Assembly (NCBI RefSeq): GCF_016097555.1
Contig: NC_054699.1
Coordinates: forward strand, 62,001 to 126,000
Reading direction: 5' to 3'
From: Gigantopelta aegis
Taxonomy: Eukaryota > Mollusca > Gastropoda > Neomphalida > Peltospiridae
Length of the DNA stretch: 64,000 nt
Shown here: positions 34,696 to 45,830 of the stretch, piece after piece
Numbering within the stretch: the first letter of the stretch is position 1
How the letters are laid out: each line of letters begins with the position of its first letter
The notes under the pieces: model-generated
The model's input: only the letters and a program-made list of their open reading frames with translations
The model's database searches: none
What the model was told of the DNA's origin: nothing
Translations under genes and position numbers: made by a program

Positions 34696-35415
34696 CTAAA
34701 TGCATTTCTGAACATCCGTAGTGTTTCTACTCATCCTGGTGTGTGTAATACATGTATCACTAAATGCATTTCTGAACATCCGTAGTTTTTCTGTTCATCC
34801 TGGTGTGTGTAATACATGTATCACTAAATGCATTTCTGAACATCCGTAGTTTTTCTGTTCATCCTGGTGTGTGTAATACATGTATCACTAAATGCATTTC
34901 TGAACATCCGTAGTTTTTCTGTTCATCCTGGTGTGTGTAATACATGTATCACTAAATGCATTTCTGAACATCCGTAGTTTTTCTGTTCATCCTGGTGTGT
35001 GTAATACATGTATCACTAAATGCATTTCTGAACATCCGTAGTTTTTCTGTTCATCCTGGTGTGTGTAATACATGTATCACTAAATGCATTTCTGAACATC
35101 TGTAGTTTTTCTGTTCATCCTGGTGTGTGTAATACATGTATCACTAAATGCATTTCTGAACATCCGCAGTGTTTCTAGTCATCCTGGTGTGTGTAATACA
35201 TGTACCACTAAATGCATTTCTGAACATCCGTAGTGTTTCTACTCATCCTGGTGTGTGTAATACATGTATCACTAAATGCATTTCTGAACATCCGTAGTGT
35301 TTCTAATCATCCTGGTGTGTGTAATACATGTATCACTCAATGTATTTCTGAACATCCGTAGTGTTTCTAGTCATCCTGGTGTGTGTAATACATGTATCAC
35401 TAAATGCATTTCTGA
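34693..35415. repeat. 64-bp tandem repeat, about 11 copies
   Basis: Units contain TCACTAAATGCATTTCTGAA, CATCCGTAGT and CATCCTGGTGTGTGTAATAC. Highly uniform, so recent. Confidence 0.95.
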
Positions 35416-36465
35416 TAATTATAAAAATGCACATACCTCTGAGAAGTCATGGTTATGAAGACAAGCTCCAGTCTATTTTTAGAAGGTATCTCCTCATTTC
35501 AACATCACACTCTTGTTTTACTCTGTTGTAACTCTATCCAAATGAGTTACAGGTTTGTAGATTAACCAAACTTAGTGTCCATTTTCACAAGCTAAAACTA
35601 GGGTCTGTGACGTTTAACAAAAATGATCTCTGTTTAGTTTAAAGTTTCCCTTTTAGCTTGAGGAAAAACCTGTATTACGGTCCACAGATTTTGTTTTGAT
35701 TAAAACTCCTAATTGTGGCCCAGATATAACCCATATTGGGGTAGCATCAGAGATTTGAATACTGACAAAGATAACAGGCTGTTCAACAAAAGCATAATAA
35801 AATAGAGGCAGTAGGTTGTTAAATCCATTGCATAATGTTCATGGGAGGGAAGGTTAGGGTTAGGGTTAGGGTTAGGGTATCAGGGTTAGGGTTAGGGTTA
35901 GGGTATCAGTCGAGATTTAATATGCTATTGTAATATTATGTATTTCTGGTACTTCCAATGTTGGATAATACATGTACATATACAGATCATTTGTCACTAG
36001 TGTTTTTTCAAATGAGGTATTTATTGAGACTCTTCTGAGACAAATAGCAATTAACTAGACGAAGTTACAAAATATGAGTAGCAAATTCTTATTTATTCTA
36101 TAACACTTTAATTCAATGTTTAGTAAATCACTATTCTAAAGTTGTCATCATCGGTAGTGTAACATCATCACATGGCCTACTGTACGTTTAACCAAATCGT
36201 ATCAAAACGTTACGCCCAGGTGTGCAGGTCATATTTGCTTGTAAACAAATGACCCTTGGACAGCAAAAAAATGTGTTATGACATGGATATTATGGGTAAG
36301 TTACTGAATAAAGTTAATTATTGCATTTCCAGCAAGTCTCAGAGAAGCATATACATACTTTTATTTATTCTTTTGATTTTCTTGTACATGAAATGTGTTG
36401 AATGTGTGTTTGATTGTTGTGCAGTAAATGTTTTTAAAGTGATTATTACTTCTGAAAGGCGTGTG
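35416..36465. other. Intergenic, mostly unique
   Basis: AT-rich sequence without recognisable genes; contains the telomere-like tract at 35854-35903. The small frame from 36256 has no recognisable domain. Confidence 0.4.
35854..35903. repeat. Interstitial telomere-like tract
   Basis: Four TTAGGG, then TATCAGGG, then three TTAGGG, followed again by TATCAG. TTAGGG is the telomere motif of most animals including molluscs. Confidence 0.9.
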
Positions 36466-36466
36466 T

Positions 36467-36497
<31 letters not shown>

Positions 36498-36506
36498 GGG
36501 GGGGGG
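36462..36506. repeat. (GT)n followed by about 26 G
   Basis: GTGTGTGTGT runs directly into an uninterrupted G tract. Run length is probably approximate. Confidence 0.9.
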
Positions 36507-36644
36507 TTGGTGGTTACAGGGGATTCTCCAGAAATTAGCTCAGAGGGGATGGAATCCACTTGAATTTATATTCATAAGTTCCTGAGAATTGACAACTTGA
36601 AACACAAAAGGACATTTGCATCACTCACTCTCTTATTTGATCAC

Positions 36645-36815
36645 ATCTGGAAGTGGGGGGCAGGGGGGTCATGCCCCCCTCCCCCCCCCCCAATCCCAGG
36701 AAATTTTTACCTTTTGGCTTATTAACATTAAAAAGGTTCCTGTGTCATATCCCACTACACAGGTGTCCCCCCCCCCCCCCCCCCCCACAAAATCCTGCCT
36801 ACGCCACTGTCTGGA
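36645..36815. mobile_element. MITE-like fragment with poly-C blocks
   Basis: The right end, inverted, reads CAGTGGCGTAGGCAGGATTT followed by a long G run. The left part has GGGGGGTCATGCCCCCC and another C run (36677-36691). Ends of the CAGTGGCGTAGG type are common in animal MITEs. Superfamily not assigned. Confidence 0.45.
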
Positions 36816-37119
36816 AGAACTCTTGTTAAACAATGCTGACGGTGAGACAAGTGATGTATAACACACACTGAATGTACTATTTCAATAAGACGTTGTAGTG
36901 ATAGTGTATATCTTGTATTTAAATGTAATTCTGAAACATATACTCTACATGCATTGCCATATAGATGGCAGACTTTCATTTATGGAGAACTTAGAGGCGT
37001 GAAAAATAGCATTCCTCAAAATGTGGAGTGGAAAATTGCAATCCCAAAATACTTGGGAGTTAGATGGAAGTGCAGTTTGTTTTATCAACTAACACAGTAC
37101 TTCACACCCAACAGATTTA

Positions 37120-37960
37120 ATTCACTGGTACACAGAGGTGCAATTGTTCTGAATATCAAGTCTTATATCAGTGTTCGCTGGTACACAGAGGTGCAGTTGT
37201 TCTGAATATCGAGTCTTACATCGGTGTTGGCTGGTACACCGAGGTGCAATTGTTCTGAATATCAAGTCTTACATCGGTGTTGGCTGGTACACCGAGGTGC
37301 AATTGTTCTAAATATCAAGTCTTATATCGGTGTTGGCTGGTACACAGAGGTGCAGTTGTTCTGAATATCGAGTCTTACATCGGTGTTGGCTGGTACACCG
37401 AGGTGCAATTGTTCTGAATATCAAGTCTTACATCGGTGTTGGCTGGTACACAGGTGCAATTGTTCTAAATATCAAGTCTTACATCGGTGTTGGCTGGTAC
37501 ACAGAGGTGCAGTTGTTCTCCTGAATATCAAGTCTTATATCAGTGTTGGCTGGTACACAGAGGTGCAGTTGTTCTGAATATCAAGTCTTATATCGGTGTT
37601 GGCTGGTACACAGAGGTGCAGTTGTTCTCCTGAATATCAAGTCTTATATCAGTGTTGGCTGGTACACAGAGGTGCAGTTGTTCTGAATATCAAGTCTTAT
37701 ATCGGTGTTGGCTGGTACACAGAGGTGCAGTTGTTCTGAATATCAAGTCTTATATCGGTGTTGGCTGGTACACAGAGGTGCAGTTGTTCTCCTGAATATC
37801 AAGTCTTATATCAGTGTTGGCTGGTACACAGAGGTGCAGTTGTTCTCCTGAATATCAAGTCTTATATCAGTGTTGGCTGGTACACAGAGGTGCAATTGTT
37901 CTCCTGAATATCAAGTCTTATATCAGTGTTGGCTGGTACACAGAGGTGCAGTTGTTCTGA
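37120..37960. repeat. 53-56-bp tandem repeat, about 15 copies
   Basis: Units contain GAATATCAAGTCTTATATCG and GTGTTGGCTGGTACACAGAG. Some copies have an extra CTC before CTGAATATC, giving the length variation. Confidence 0.95.
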
Positions 37961-37964
37961 ATAT

Positions 37965-38590
37965 ATACCGGTAACACACATGGACATATAGGTGTACATA
38001 CTCCAGGTACCGGTAACACACATGGACATACAGGTGTACATACTCCAGGTACCGGTATTACACATGGACATACAGGTGTACATACTCCCGGTACCGGTAT
38101 TACACATGGACATACAGGTGTACATACTCCAGGTACCGGTATTACACATGGACATACAGGTGTACATACTCCAGGTACCGGTATTACACATGGACATACA
38201 GGTGTACATATTCCAGGTACCGGTATTACACATGGACATACAGGTGTACATACTCCAGGTACCGGTATTACACATGGACATACAGGTGTACATACTCCAG
38301 GTACCGGTAACACACATGGACATACAGGTGTACATACTCCAGGTACCGGTAACACACATGGACATACAGGTGTACATACTCCAGGTACCGGTAACACACA
38401 TGGACATACAGGTGTACATACTCCAGGTACCGGTATTACACATGGACATACAGGTGTACATACTCCAGGTACCGGTAACACACATGGACATACAGGTGTA
38501 CATACTCCAGGTACCGGTATTACACATGGACATACAGGTGTACATACTCCAGGTACCGGTATTACACATGGACATACAGGTGTACATGTA
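37965..38590. repeat. 42-bp tandem repeat, about 15 copies
   Basis: Units contain ACACATGGACATACAGGTGT and ACATACTCCAGGTACCGGTA. As 42 is a multiple of three, long open frames exist on both strands (MDIQVYILQVPVLH; CPCVIPVPGVCTPV). Rich in KpnI/AgeI-like GGTACCGGT. Not a gene. Confidence 0.96.
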
Positions 38591-39051
38591 GATCAAAAGC
38601 AACACAAACAATACAAGCAGTAATTGTCATCGATACACAATATAAGCAGCTTGCTTTATGCACAACCTGAGTGATATACATTGCATATATAGTTTTCACT
38701 ATTCATCTTAAAAAGTTAGACTTTTTTTTCTACACATATACTCAACAAAATTAATTAAGGGTCATTACACTTTTGGCAATTTGCTAGTGTCGTATTATTT
38801 GACTAAGGTTTGACTATAGAGGACTTCTAAACATCGTTTTCCTAAAAGTAAATCCACAATACATGCACAAATCTTGCACATGGTGCTGGGTTTTCATGTT
38901 TTTATGAAAATTACTAAACTGCACATTTAGCTGGCATTGTAAACAGTTTGGTTCCTAACAATACTTGTCATTTTGTACCCTCTAACTTGTTGTGTAAATC
39001 ATAAGTTTAAGAACATTTTATAATGTCAACACCTTACAGAGGAAGAATCTG

Positions 39052-39312
39052 GAGCCAATTTCACAAAGCATCGTAAGTTTACGTCTGCGACTAGCAGTTA
39101 TACTAGTGGTTCGTTTACACGTGTTTGGCATCAATTTCACGGAGAAAATTACATCATTACGAAAGATAGAGCATTTTAAGGATAAAAGAAAACGAAATAT
39201 GTGTATTTCAAACTATATTTATTGTACTTCAATAATAATAAGAAAAGTGATTTAGTCGTAGATTTACGTTTACGTGCAAAACTAGGCTTACGATGTTTTG
39301 TGAAATTGGGCT
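39052..39312. mobile_element. MITE, about 260 bp
   Basis: Left GAGCCAATTTCACAAAGCAT followed by CGTAAG, and the inverted right end GAGCCCAATTTCACAAAACA followed by TCGTAAG, form about 26-bp inverted repeats. No coding capacity. Confidence 0.75.
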
Positions 39313-39699
39313 CTGTTCTTTAAACATATGATTAAAGAAAAATGCCAACCATCTATTGGCCGTAATTAGTCTGATTGATACGTTTCCTTCTGATGAACGT
39401 GTCCAGCTACGTCGGCTCTGTATTCAAGCATGCAGTGTGCAACGCTTGCTAGCCTGGTCCTAATTGAATGCATCTTCACAAGCCAAGCTACCATTTCATC
39501 CAACTACTGCCTAATGCAGGAGCTTAACGGAATGGAACCTTAGCTTGTGAAGATGAATTTAATGTTAACAACATCTCATTATTTCACGGTATTTATTGTA
39601 TTACAGTGTTAATTAAAAACATTTAATATACCGTATATGGTTTTCTGTTTTAATTTACTAATAACAGCCTGGGGGTGAATCTCATTTTGACTGTAAACT

Positions 39700-40110
39700 G
39701 GATCTGGTGACTGTACCCGGAACACTCAAAGGGTGCTGATACCAGAATGTCATCTTGGATAGAGTTATCGTTCCTTGTGTTGACAACCATGCACTTGCAA
39801 GCCACTCTGTCTTCGTGCCATAGCAGTACTCGGCTATCTGCAGCAGCATGCAACTGAAACTCTACCATGGCCTGCAAGAAGCCCTTACCGTAACCCTATA
39901 GAGCATACCTGGGATGTTTTGAGGAGCATGCTGTGAAAGAGGGATCCTCCTGTACAGAATTTACACCAGTTGACTCGGGCACTTCATGAGGAATGGCAGA
40001 GATTACCGTGTTTGATGATTCGTCCATTGGTGTCCAGCATGAAGTGGGGTGTCCAGTCCGTCATCCAAGCACAGGGTGGACATACCTGATATTGATCAGT
40101 GACAAGACTC
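39700..40110 (+). pseudogene. Tc1-like transposase remnant
   Basis: In one + frame 39722-39870 reads like the central part (YQNVILDRVIVPCVDNH) with in-frame stops. After a frameshift 39868 onward reads WPARSPYRNPIEHTWDVLRS, the conserved block around the last catalytic glutamate (usually WPARSPDLNPIEHVWD). Then comes a TGA and a C-terminal stretch with LHEEWQRLP and SSMKWGVQSVIQAQGGHT. It is clearly inactive. The catalytic Glu of the NPIEH block is kept, while the usual DL before NP is YR. Confidence 0.8.
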
Positions 40111-40410
40111 AAACCCCGTGTTGAGATGTTGAACGACATATACAGATGATGTTACCAACCACTGTATGGCAAATTCTAATTTTTATGTCACTTGTTCAAG
40201 TGTTAATCCTTCAGTATTTCCATGGCATTATCCCAAGTGTTTCTCTTCTTTCCATATTATCTATTGTAATCAGACATACATTTAAATTTATTTTAATATT
40301 ATTCATATTTTCGTAGTATGACATGTGTCCATGTCTGTGAAAAAAATGAGTAGTACTTAACGTTTGTGCTGGTGTATATATTTCCAGTTTGTAACCATCC
40401 TCAAAACATG

Positions 40411-40930
40411 ACTATAATGCACAATGTTCATTTAATTCTTATATAGGCCTATTTAAGTTTGCTCTTTATTCTATAATTTAACCTATTTGTAAAATACTAG
40501 AACTAAAAATACTGAAGGAATTAATTTGAAAAGCATGAAGAATCGATAAAAAAAATTAATAAAAAAAAAATTAATCCATAAAAAGATAGTGTTGCTTTGC
40601 ACCCCTGACCACTACTTCTACTGACAACAAACGCTCCATTTTTTTAATCAAATTTTAATATAAATTACATACTTGACCATTCACAGGTCCGTTAAACAGT
40701 GTCCATACACAAAAGTGAAATATGCTCCATCTGAACCAGTGACCTTCACCTTAATATCAATTTAGGCCTGTTTTGGTCTGAAATTACACATAATGGATTT
40801 AATTAAATCCATTTTATACAAGCCTTAGGTAAAAAAAAACGTGTGATGAATAAATTAGACTGATGAATGAATCCGTTAAATTGTTTTTAATGCAACAATA
40901 CTCTACACAGAAATCTGTTGGAATAAAGAA
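40411..40930. other. AT-rich intergenic or distal PCID2 3' UTR
   Basis: Several A/T runs; nothing recognised apart from the possible - strand ATTAAA at 40886-40891. Confidence 0.35.
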
Positions 40931-41395
40931 ATCCTTTACATCATGCTCGATGCTATGAGGAGAGAATCCTTACTGGTCTGTTTGAGCTATAGAGCTGGAC
41001 AATGAAATCTGATGACTGATGAAAGACTCCTTGACATTTGTCACATAAAATGAACAGCACTTTTTGATATGTTATAATGGAATCCTTTACACTGTCCAAT
41101 GCTTTTCGACTGTACAATGAAATTGACTGATGGGACAAAGGGTTCCTCTTCTCTGCATTCAGTGCTATAAGACTACAGTGAAATTGACTGATGGGACGAA
41201 CGGTTCCTATGCATTCAGTGCTATAAGACTACAGTGAAATTGACTGATGGGACGAACGGTTCCTATGCATTCAGTGCTATAAGACTACAGTGAAATTGAC
41301 TGATGGGACGAAGGGTTCATCTTTACATTCAGTACTGTAAGACTACAATGAAATTGACTGATGGGACGAAGGGTTCCTCTTCTCTGCATTCAGTG
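40930..41395 (-). repeat. 55-60-bp array in presumed PCID2 3' UTR
   Basis: At least five good units and further degenerate ones occupy the first 300-450 bp after the PCID2 stop. Each unit contains, on the - strand, GTCTTATAGCACTGAATG, which is the last two codons, the stop and following bases of PCID2. The array therefore appears to have been seeded from the end of the coding region. A possible ATTAAA poly(A) signal (- strand) lies at 40886-40891. Confidence 0.7.
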
Positions 41396-41485
41396 CTATA
41401 AGACTGAAGACAACACTGGGAATGGATTCTGCTTACTGACAACAAGTTTCTGGTGCTGGTGAGATATGTAGCCTTTTATTTTGTT
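41396..41485 (-). CDS. PCID2: PCID2 last coding exon with stop
   Basis: On the - strand a CTTCTGTTTCAG acceptor is followed in phase 0 by [20 protein letters not shown] and PFPVLSSVL, then TAG at 41398-41396. Human PCID2 ends [18 protein letters not shown] and PFPPLSTVC, so the C terminus is complete and of normal length. A 74-bp intronic array begins 8 bp outside the acceptor. A 55-60-bp array made partly of the stop-codon region follows the exon. Confidence 0.95.
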   Translation of the reverse strand, partial: NKIKGYISHQHQKLVVSKQNPFPVLSSVL

Positions 41486-41493
41486 CTGAAACA

Positions 41494-42860
41494 GAAGGAC
41501 AAAGGTTCATGAGTCAAGTGTTTTATAGAAGAGGTGACTGTTTTAAATGGCTAGAGAAATGGTGTTTAATGAACAGAGGTTCATGAGTCAAGTGTTTTAT
41601 AGACATGATGACTGTTTTAAATGGCTAGAGAAGTGGTGTTTAATGAACAAAGGTTCATGACTCGTGTTTTATAGAAGTGATGAATGTTTTAAATGGCTAG
41701 AGAAGTGGTGTTTAATTAACAAAGGTTCATGAGTCATGTGTTTTATAGAAGAGATGACTGTTTTAAATGGCTAGAGAAGTGGTGTTTAACGAACAAAGGT
41801 TCATAAGTCAAGTGTTTTATAGAAGAGATGAATGTTTTAAATGGCTAGAGAAGTGGTGTTTAACGAACAAAGGTTCATGAGTCAAGTGTTTTATAGAAGA
41901 GATGACTGTTTTAAATGGCTAGAGAAGTGGTGTTTAACGAACAAAGGTTCATGAGTCAAGTGTTTTATAGAAGAGATGACTGTTTTAAATGGCTAGAGAA
42001 GTGGTGTTTAACGAACAAAGGTTCATGAGTCAAGTGTTTTATAGAAGAGATGACTGTTTTAAATGGTTAGAGAAGTGGTGTTTAATTAACAAAGGTTCAT
42101 GAGTCAAGTGTTTTATAGAAGAGATGACTGTTTTAAATGGTTAGAGAAGTGGTGTTTAATTAACAAAGGTTCATGAGTCAAGTGTTTTATAGAAGAGATG
42201 ACTGTTTTAAATGGCTAGAGGAGTGGTGTTTAACGAACAAAGGTTCATGAGTCAAGTGTTTTATAGAAGAGATGACTGTTTTAAATGGCTAGAGAAGTGG
42301 TGTTTAACGAACAAAGGTTCATGAGTCAAGTGTTTTATAGAAGAGATGACTGTTTTAAATGGCTAGAGAAGTGGTGTTTAACGAACAAAGGTTCATGAGT
42401 CAAGTGTTTTATAGAAGAGATGACTGTTTTAAATGGCTAGAGGAGTGGTGTTTAACGAACAAAGGTTCATGAGTCAAGTGTTTTATAGAAGAGATGACTG
42501 TTTTAAATGGCTAGAGAAGTGGTGTTTAACGAACAAAGGTTCATGAGTCAAGTGTTTTATAGAAGAGATGACTGTTTTAAATGGCTAGAGAAGTGGTGTT
42601 TAACGAACAAAGGTTCATCAGTCAAGTGTTTTATAGAAGAGATGACTGTTTTAAATGGCTAGAGAAGTGGTGTTTAACGAACAAAGGTTCATGAGTCAAG
42701 TGTTTTATAGAAGAGATGACTGTTTTAAATGGCTAGAGAAGTGGTGTTTAACGAACAAAGGTTCATAAGTCAAGTGTTTTATAGAAGAGATGAATGTTTT
42801 AAATGGCTAGAGAAGTGGTGTTTAATGAACAAAGGTTCATGAGTCTGTTTTATAGAAGAG
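41494..42860. repeat. 74-bp tandem repeat, about 18 copies, in last PCID2 intron
   Basis: Units contain AACAAAGGTTCATGAGTCAA, GTGTTTTATAGAAGAGATGA and GCTAGAGAAGTGGTGTTTAA. On the - strand the terminal unit supplies CCTTTGTCCTTC just before the last exon acceptor, so part of the polypyrimidine tract is repeat-derived or the repeat was seeded there. Confidence 0.95.
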
Positions 42861-42924
42861 GTGTTTAATGTTTAGCCAGTGTCTGTAAGGAAAGGAGTAT
42901 GATCAAGCCTTTTAGGACGACTCT

Positions 42925-43145
42925 GATTGCCCCATCCCAGCCAGTGCCTTGTGACTGCTATATCCAAGGTAGTGATCATGTCCTATCAGTGGGAAAAGTG
43001 GATATAAAACATCTCTTTCTGCTAATGGTAAAATGTAGAAGGTTTCCTCTGAAAATTGCATTTCAGAATTGCCAAATGTTTGACATCCAACAGCCAATAA
43101 TTAATTTTAGTGTTTTAGTGGTGTCATTAAACATTTACTATGTTG
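42925..43145 (+). mobile_element. Diverged molluscan SINE (3' part)
   Basis: Contains CCATCCCAGCCAGTGC, GTAGAAGGTTTCCTCTG, CCAAATGTTTGACATCCAA and AGTGGTGTCATTAAACA, in the order of the full SINE. Confidence 0.6.
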
Positions 43146-43552
43146 AGTATTTACTTGAAAATTAATAAAATGTGGTTAGTTTAAGAAATGGTTTTTTTTA
43201 GCCAAAGACTAAATGTAGCCATTTTGTATAAAAAAACAAGGACAGGGTGAGCCCTGATTAGGTGTCTCAAACTGTAATTGTGACACTGTCTACAGAATGA
43301 GAGAAAAAACCCACTTATGCCAAAGAGGCTACATCCTGAGCTATTTTGATATACTTTTTGCAATAGATACAATAAAAACTGGTTAAAATGGAAAGCAGCA
43401 TGGCGAGTCTTAAAAAGAGGGATTGATCCCAGGACTCGCTGCACATCAAGCAATAGCACTACTACTGACCTGTGACCTACTCCGCCACACAACACAGGAC
43501 AGAAGTATCAGTTATATAATCACAAACATTTGCAAGGACTTAGACCAACTAA
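43146..43552. other. PCID2 intron with possible old SINE
   Basis: GGGATTGATCCCAGGACTCG (43419-43438) resembles an inverted tRNA-like B-box region, suggesting an old SINE on the - strand around 43290-43490. Otherwise unrecognised. Confidence 0.3.
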
Positions 43553-43857
43553 AGTTAAAGATGGTTTTCTTTAATGACACCACTACAGCACATTGATTTA
43601 TTAATCATTGGATATCAAACATTGGGTAATTCTGACAAATAGTCTCAGAGAGGAAACCCGCTACATTTTTCCATGAATAGCAAGGGATCTTTTACAAGCA
43701 CCATCCCACAGACAGGATAGCACATACCACAGCCATTAATATATTAGTTGTGGTGCACTGGCTGGAACAAGAAATAGTTCAATGGGTTCACTGATGGGGA
43801 TCGATCCTAAACCGACCATACATCAGACGAGAGCTTTACCCCTGAGCTACATCCCAC
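43553..43857 (-). mobile_element. Near-complete molluscan tRNA-derived SINE
   Basis: About 305 bp, inverted. It runs from the 3' tail (TAATGACACCACTACAGCAC) through CTACATTTTTCCATGAATAG, AAGGGATCTTTTACAAGCAC and TGGTGCACTGGCTGGAACAA to the tRNA-like head (GGGGATCGATCCTAAACCGA and GAGCTACATCCCACC). The head has A-box and B-box-like motifs for Pol III transcription. Confidence 0.85.
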
Positions 43858-43879
43858 CATATAAACTAAGTACCCATCT

Positions 43880-44385
43880 TAAAGGAGGGGACAATCAAGG
43901 CATTTGGCCTGGTATGCATATTCAACTATATATAATGCACATTATTGCTTAATATCAACAAGTATAATCGTATAGTTAAAGGAGGGGACAATCAAGGCAT
44001 TTGGCCTGGTATGCATATTCAACGATATATATGCATATTCAACGATATATAATGCACGTTATTGCTTAATATCAACAAGTATAATCGTATAGTTAAAGGA
44101 GGGGACAATCAAGGCATTTGGCCTGGTATGCATATTCAACGATATATAATGCACATTACTGCTTCATATCAACAAGTATAATCGTATAGTTAAAGGAGGG
44201 GACAATCAAGGCATTTGGCCTGGTATGCATATTCAACGATATATAATGCACATTACTGCTTAATATCAACAAGTATAATCGTATAGTTAAAGGAGGGGAC
44301 AATCAAGGCATTTGGCCTGGTATGCATATTCAACGATATATAATGCACATTATTGCTTAATATCAACAAGTATAATCGTATAGTT
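43880..44385. repeat. About 98-bp repeats of the transposon left terminus, 5 copies
   Basis: Each unit runs from AAAGGAGGGGACAATCAAGG to AAGTATAATCGTATAGTT. The junction AGTTAAAGG contains TTAA, the same tetranucleotide found at the inner site AGTTAATTAA of the body. The second unit has a further short duplication of TATGCATATTCAACGATATA. Confidence 0.9.
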
Positions 44386-45466
44386 AATTAATAAAACGGT
44401 TAAATGTGACAGCTATTATATATAACGGGCGCAGACATTTTGTACCATCACAGTGAATAGGCGCTCTGGCAAGCTGGTGGTTACGGAATTGGTCTTCGAA
44501 CTGAAGAAACAAAACATACCTGATTTTTGCGGATGCATCACAATATTCTGTAATAATATCCATCCCAGTAAGCCAGCAACAAGTATATATTATTTTTCAA
44601 TACAAAATAAACCACCATTGTCAAAGTGTTGAAATAACTGTATTATATTTTGTACATAAATTAACCCACACACTGAAATAATAATCAGAGTGTTTTCTTG
44701 GTTAATTGGTCTTTTGTTTCCGTGGCCTGTACCTGTGGTTCCTGATTGGCATGTGTATATTTAGACAGTCCCCAGTCACTGTGTCTAGACACACTAAAAA
44801 GACATGCCTCTTTTATTAAGATCACAGGGTTTTGTGTGATAACCCGCAGACACCCCTCAAATTGTAATGGACATTATCAGCTGTCCTGCTTTATTACTGT
44901 AAGTAATTCTGTAAAACCCTTGATTAAGTACACTTTCCCCATCTAAAATGATAAATCTTACCAATGACGTAGTCCCAAAGAAAAGAAAATTATCACTTGG
45001 GTATCGTGAGTGGTCGTTTTTGCTCGAACATACCCTACCAATAGGCCTAATAATATGCATTTTTTCTTTGGATTTTTTAAAAGAAAAATACTATAACTCC
45101 ATTTCGTTCCGTTGGTGCAAACTGAAATATATTTAGTTAAATAGTTTATTATACTATAAAGTCATTTATGTTGTTTTACAAGTCAGGCTGATGAAAGAGA
45201 AGCACCTTGTCGTAAATTAGAGCGTTTGTTTACACTGTGGATAGAGGAGTTGGATGGAGCTGACGTCACTTCGCCCCAAGCTATAGCAGCAGACGTCACA
45301 AAAACGAAACAAAATGGCTGCCCCCAGTTAACAGGAATAATCATGGCTTTTTATTAACTCTAAAATTATGCGTTTTTCATTTGTTAAAGTGTCAGTACGT
45401 GTTGGTGGTCCGGGTATGAATCTTTCCAACACACAAGGCTCTTGTTGGAGTTGACCCTTCCTTTAA
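43880..45466 (+). mobile_element. TTAA-flanked DNA transposon, copy 2, with multiplied left end
   Basis: Closely related to 684-1889. Left end TTAAAGGAGGGGACAATCAA; right end GTTGGAGTTGACCCTTCC then TTTAA. The reverse complement of the right end (TTAAAGGAAGGGTCAAC) resembles the left end, so short inverted termini next to TTAA are present. The first 100 bp or so are repeated five times before the body starts. No transposase. Confidence 0.65.
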
Positions 45467-45469
45467 TGG

Positions 45470-45600
45470 ACAGGAAGGAAGAAATATCTTATTTAATGAC
45501 TCATTTAACACATTTTTGATTAGTTACAATGTGATATAACCATAAATAAAATGTGTTGAGTGCGTCGTTAAATAAAACATTTCCTTTATCCTTTCCTTTA
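45470..45600 (+). mobile_element. SINE 3' tail
   Basis: ATAAATAAAATGTGTTGAGT followed by GCGTCGTTAAATAAAACATT and CCTTTCCTTT is the typical 3' end of an abundant molluscan SINE. Confidence 0.7.
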
Positions 45601-45830
45601 GTTACAATAGCACCAGGTTCAGGCCCCCACTGAGGAGAGAGGAAACTTGCTGTTATTGTTAACTAACAACAAGGTATCTTTTATCTGCACCATTCCACTG
45701 ACATGACAGTACATACTATGGCCTTTGTTACACTAGTAGTGGAGCACTGGTTGTAACAAGAAACAGTCCAAAGAGCCCACCGATTAGGATGAGCCTGTAT
45801 CAACTGTGCATCAAAGTTTGTTTTGTTACA
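45601..45830 (-). mobile_element. Diverged SINE, inverted, founder of the next array
   Basis: GAGAGGAAACTTGCTG, AGGTATCTTTTATCTGCACC, TACATACTATGGCCTTTG and GGAGCACTGGTTGTAACAAG follow the inverted SINE order. The last part is the unit amplified from 45826. Confidence 0.65.

Larger units (their letters stand above)
38742..40410 (+). mobile_element. Decayed Tc1/mariner-like transposon
   Basis: Bounds are approximate. The left limit is set at CTCAACAAAATTAATTAAGG, which resembles Tc1-type termini; no matching right end was found. Contains a decayed transposase (39700-40110) and, probably, a nested MITE (39052-39312). Confidence 0.45.

Noticed and set aside
37862-38611. 249-codon - strand frame rich in CMSMC/TGTWSMYT, and a 199-codon + frame
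   Set aside because: Both read a 42-bp tandem repeat and extend only as far as the array and its neighbour.
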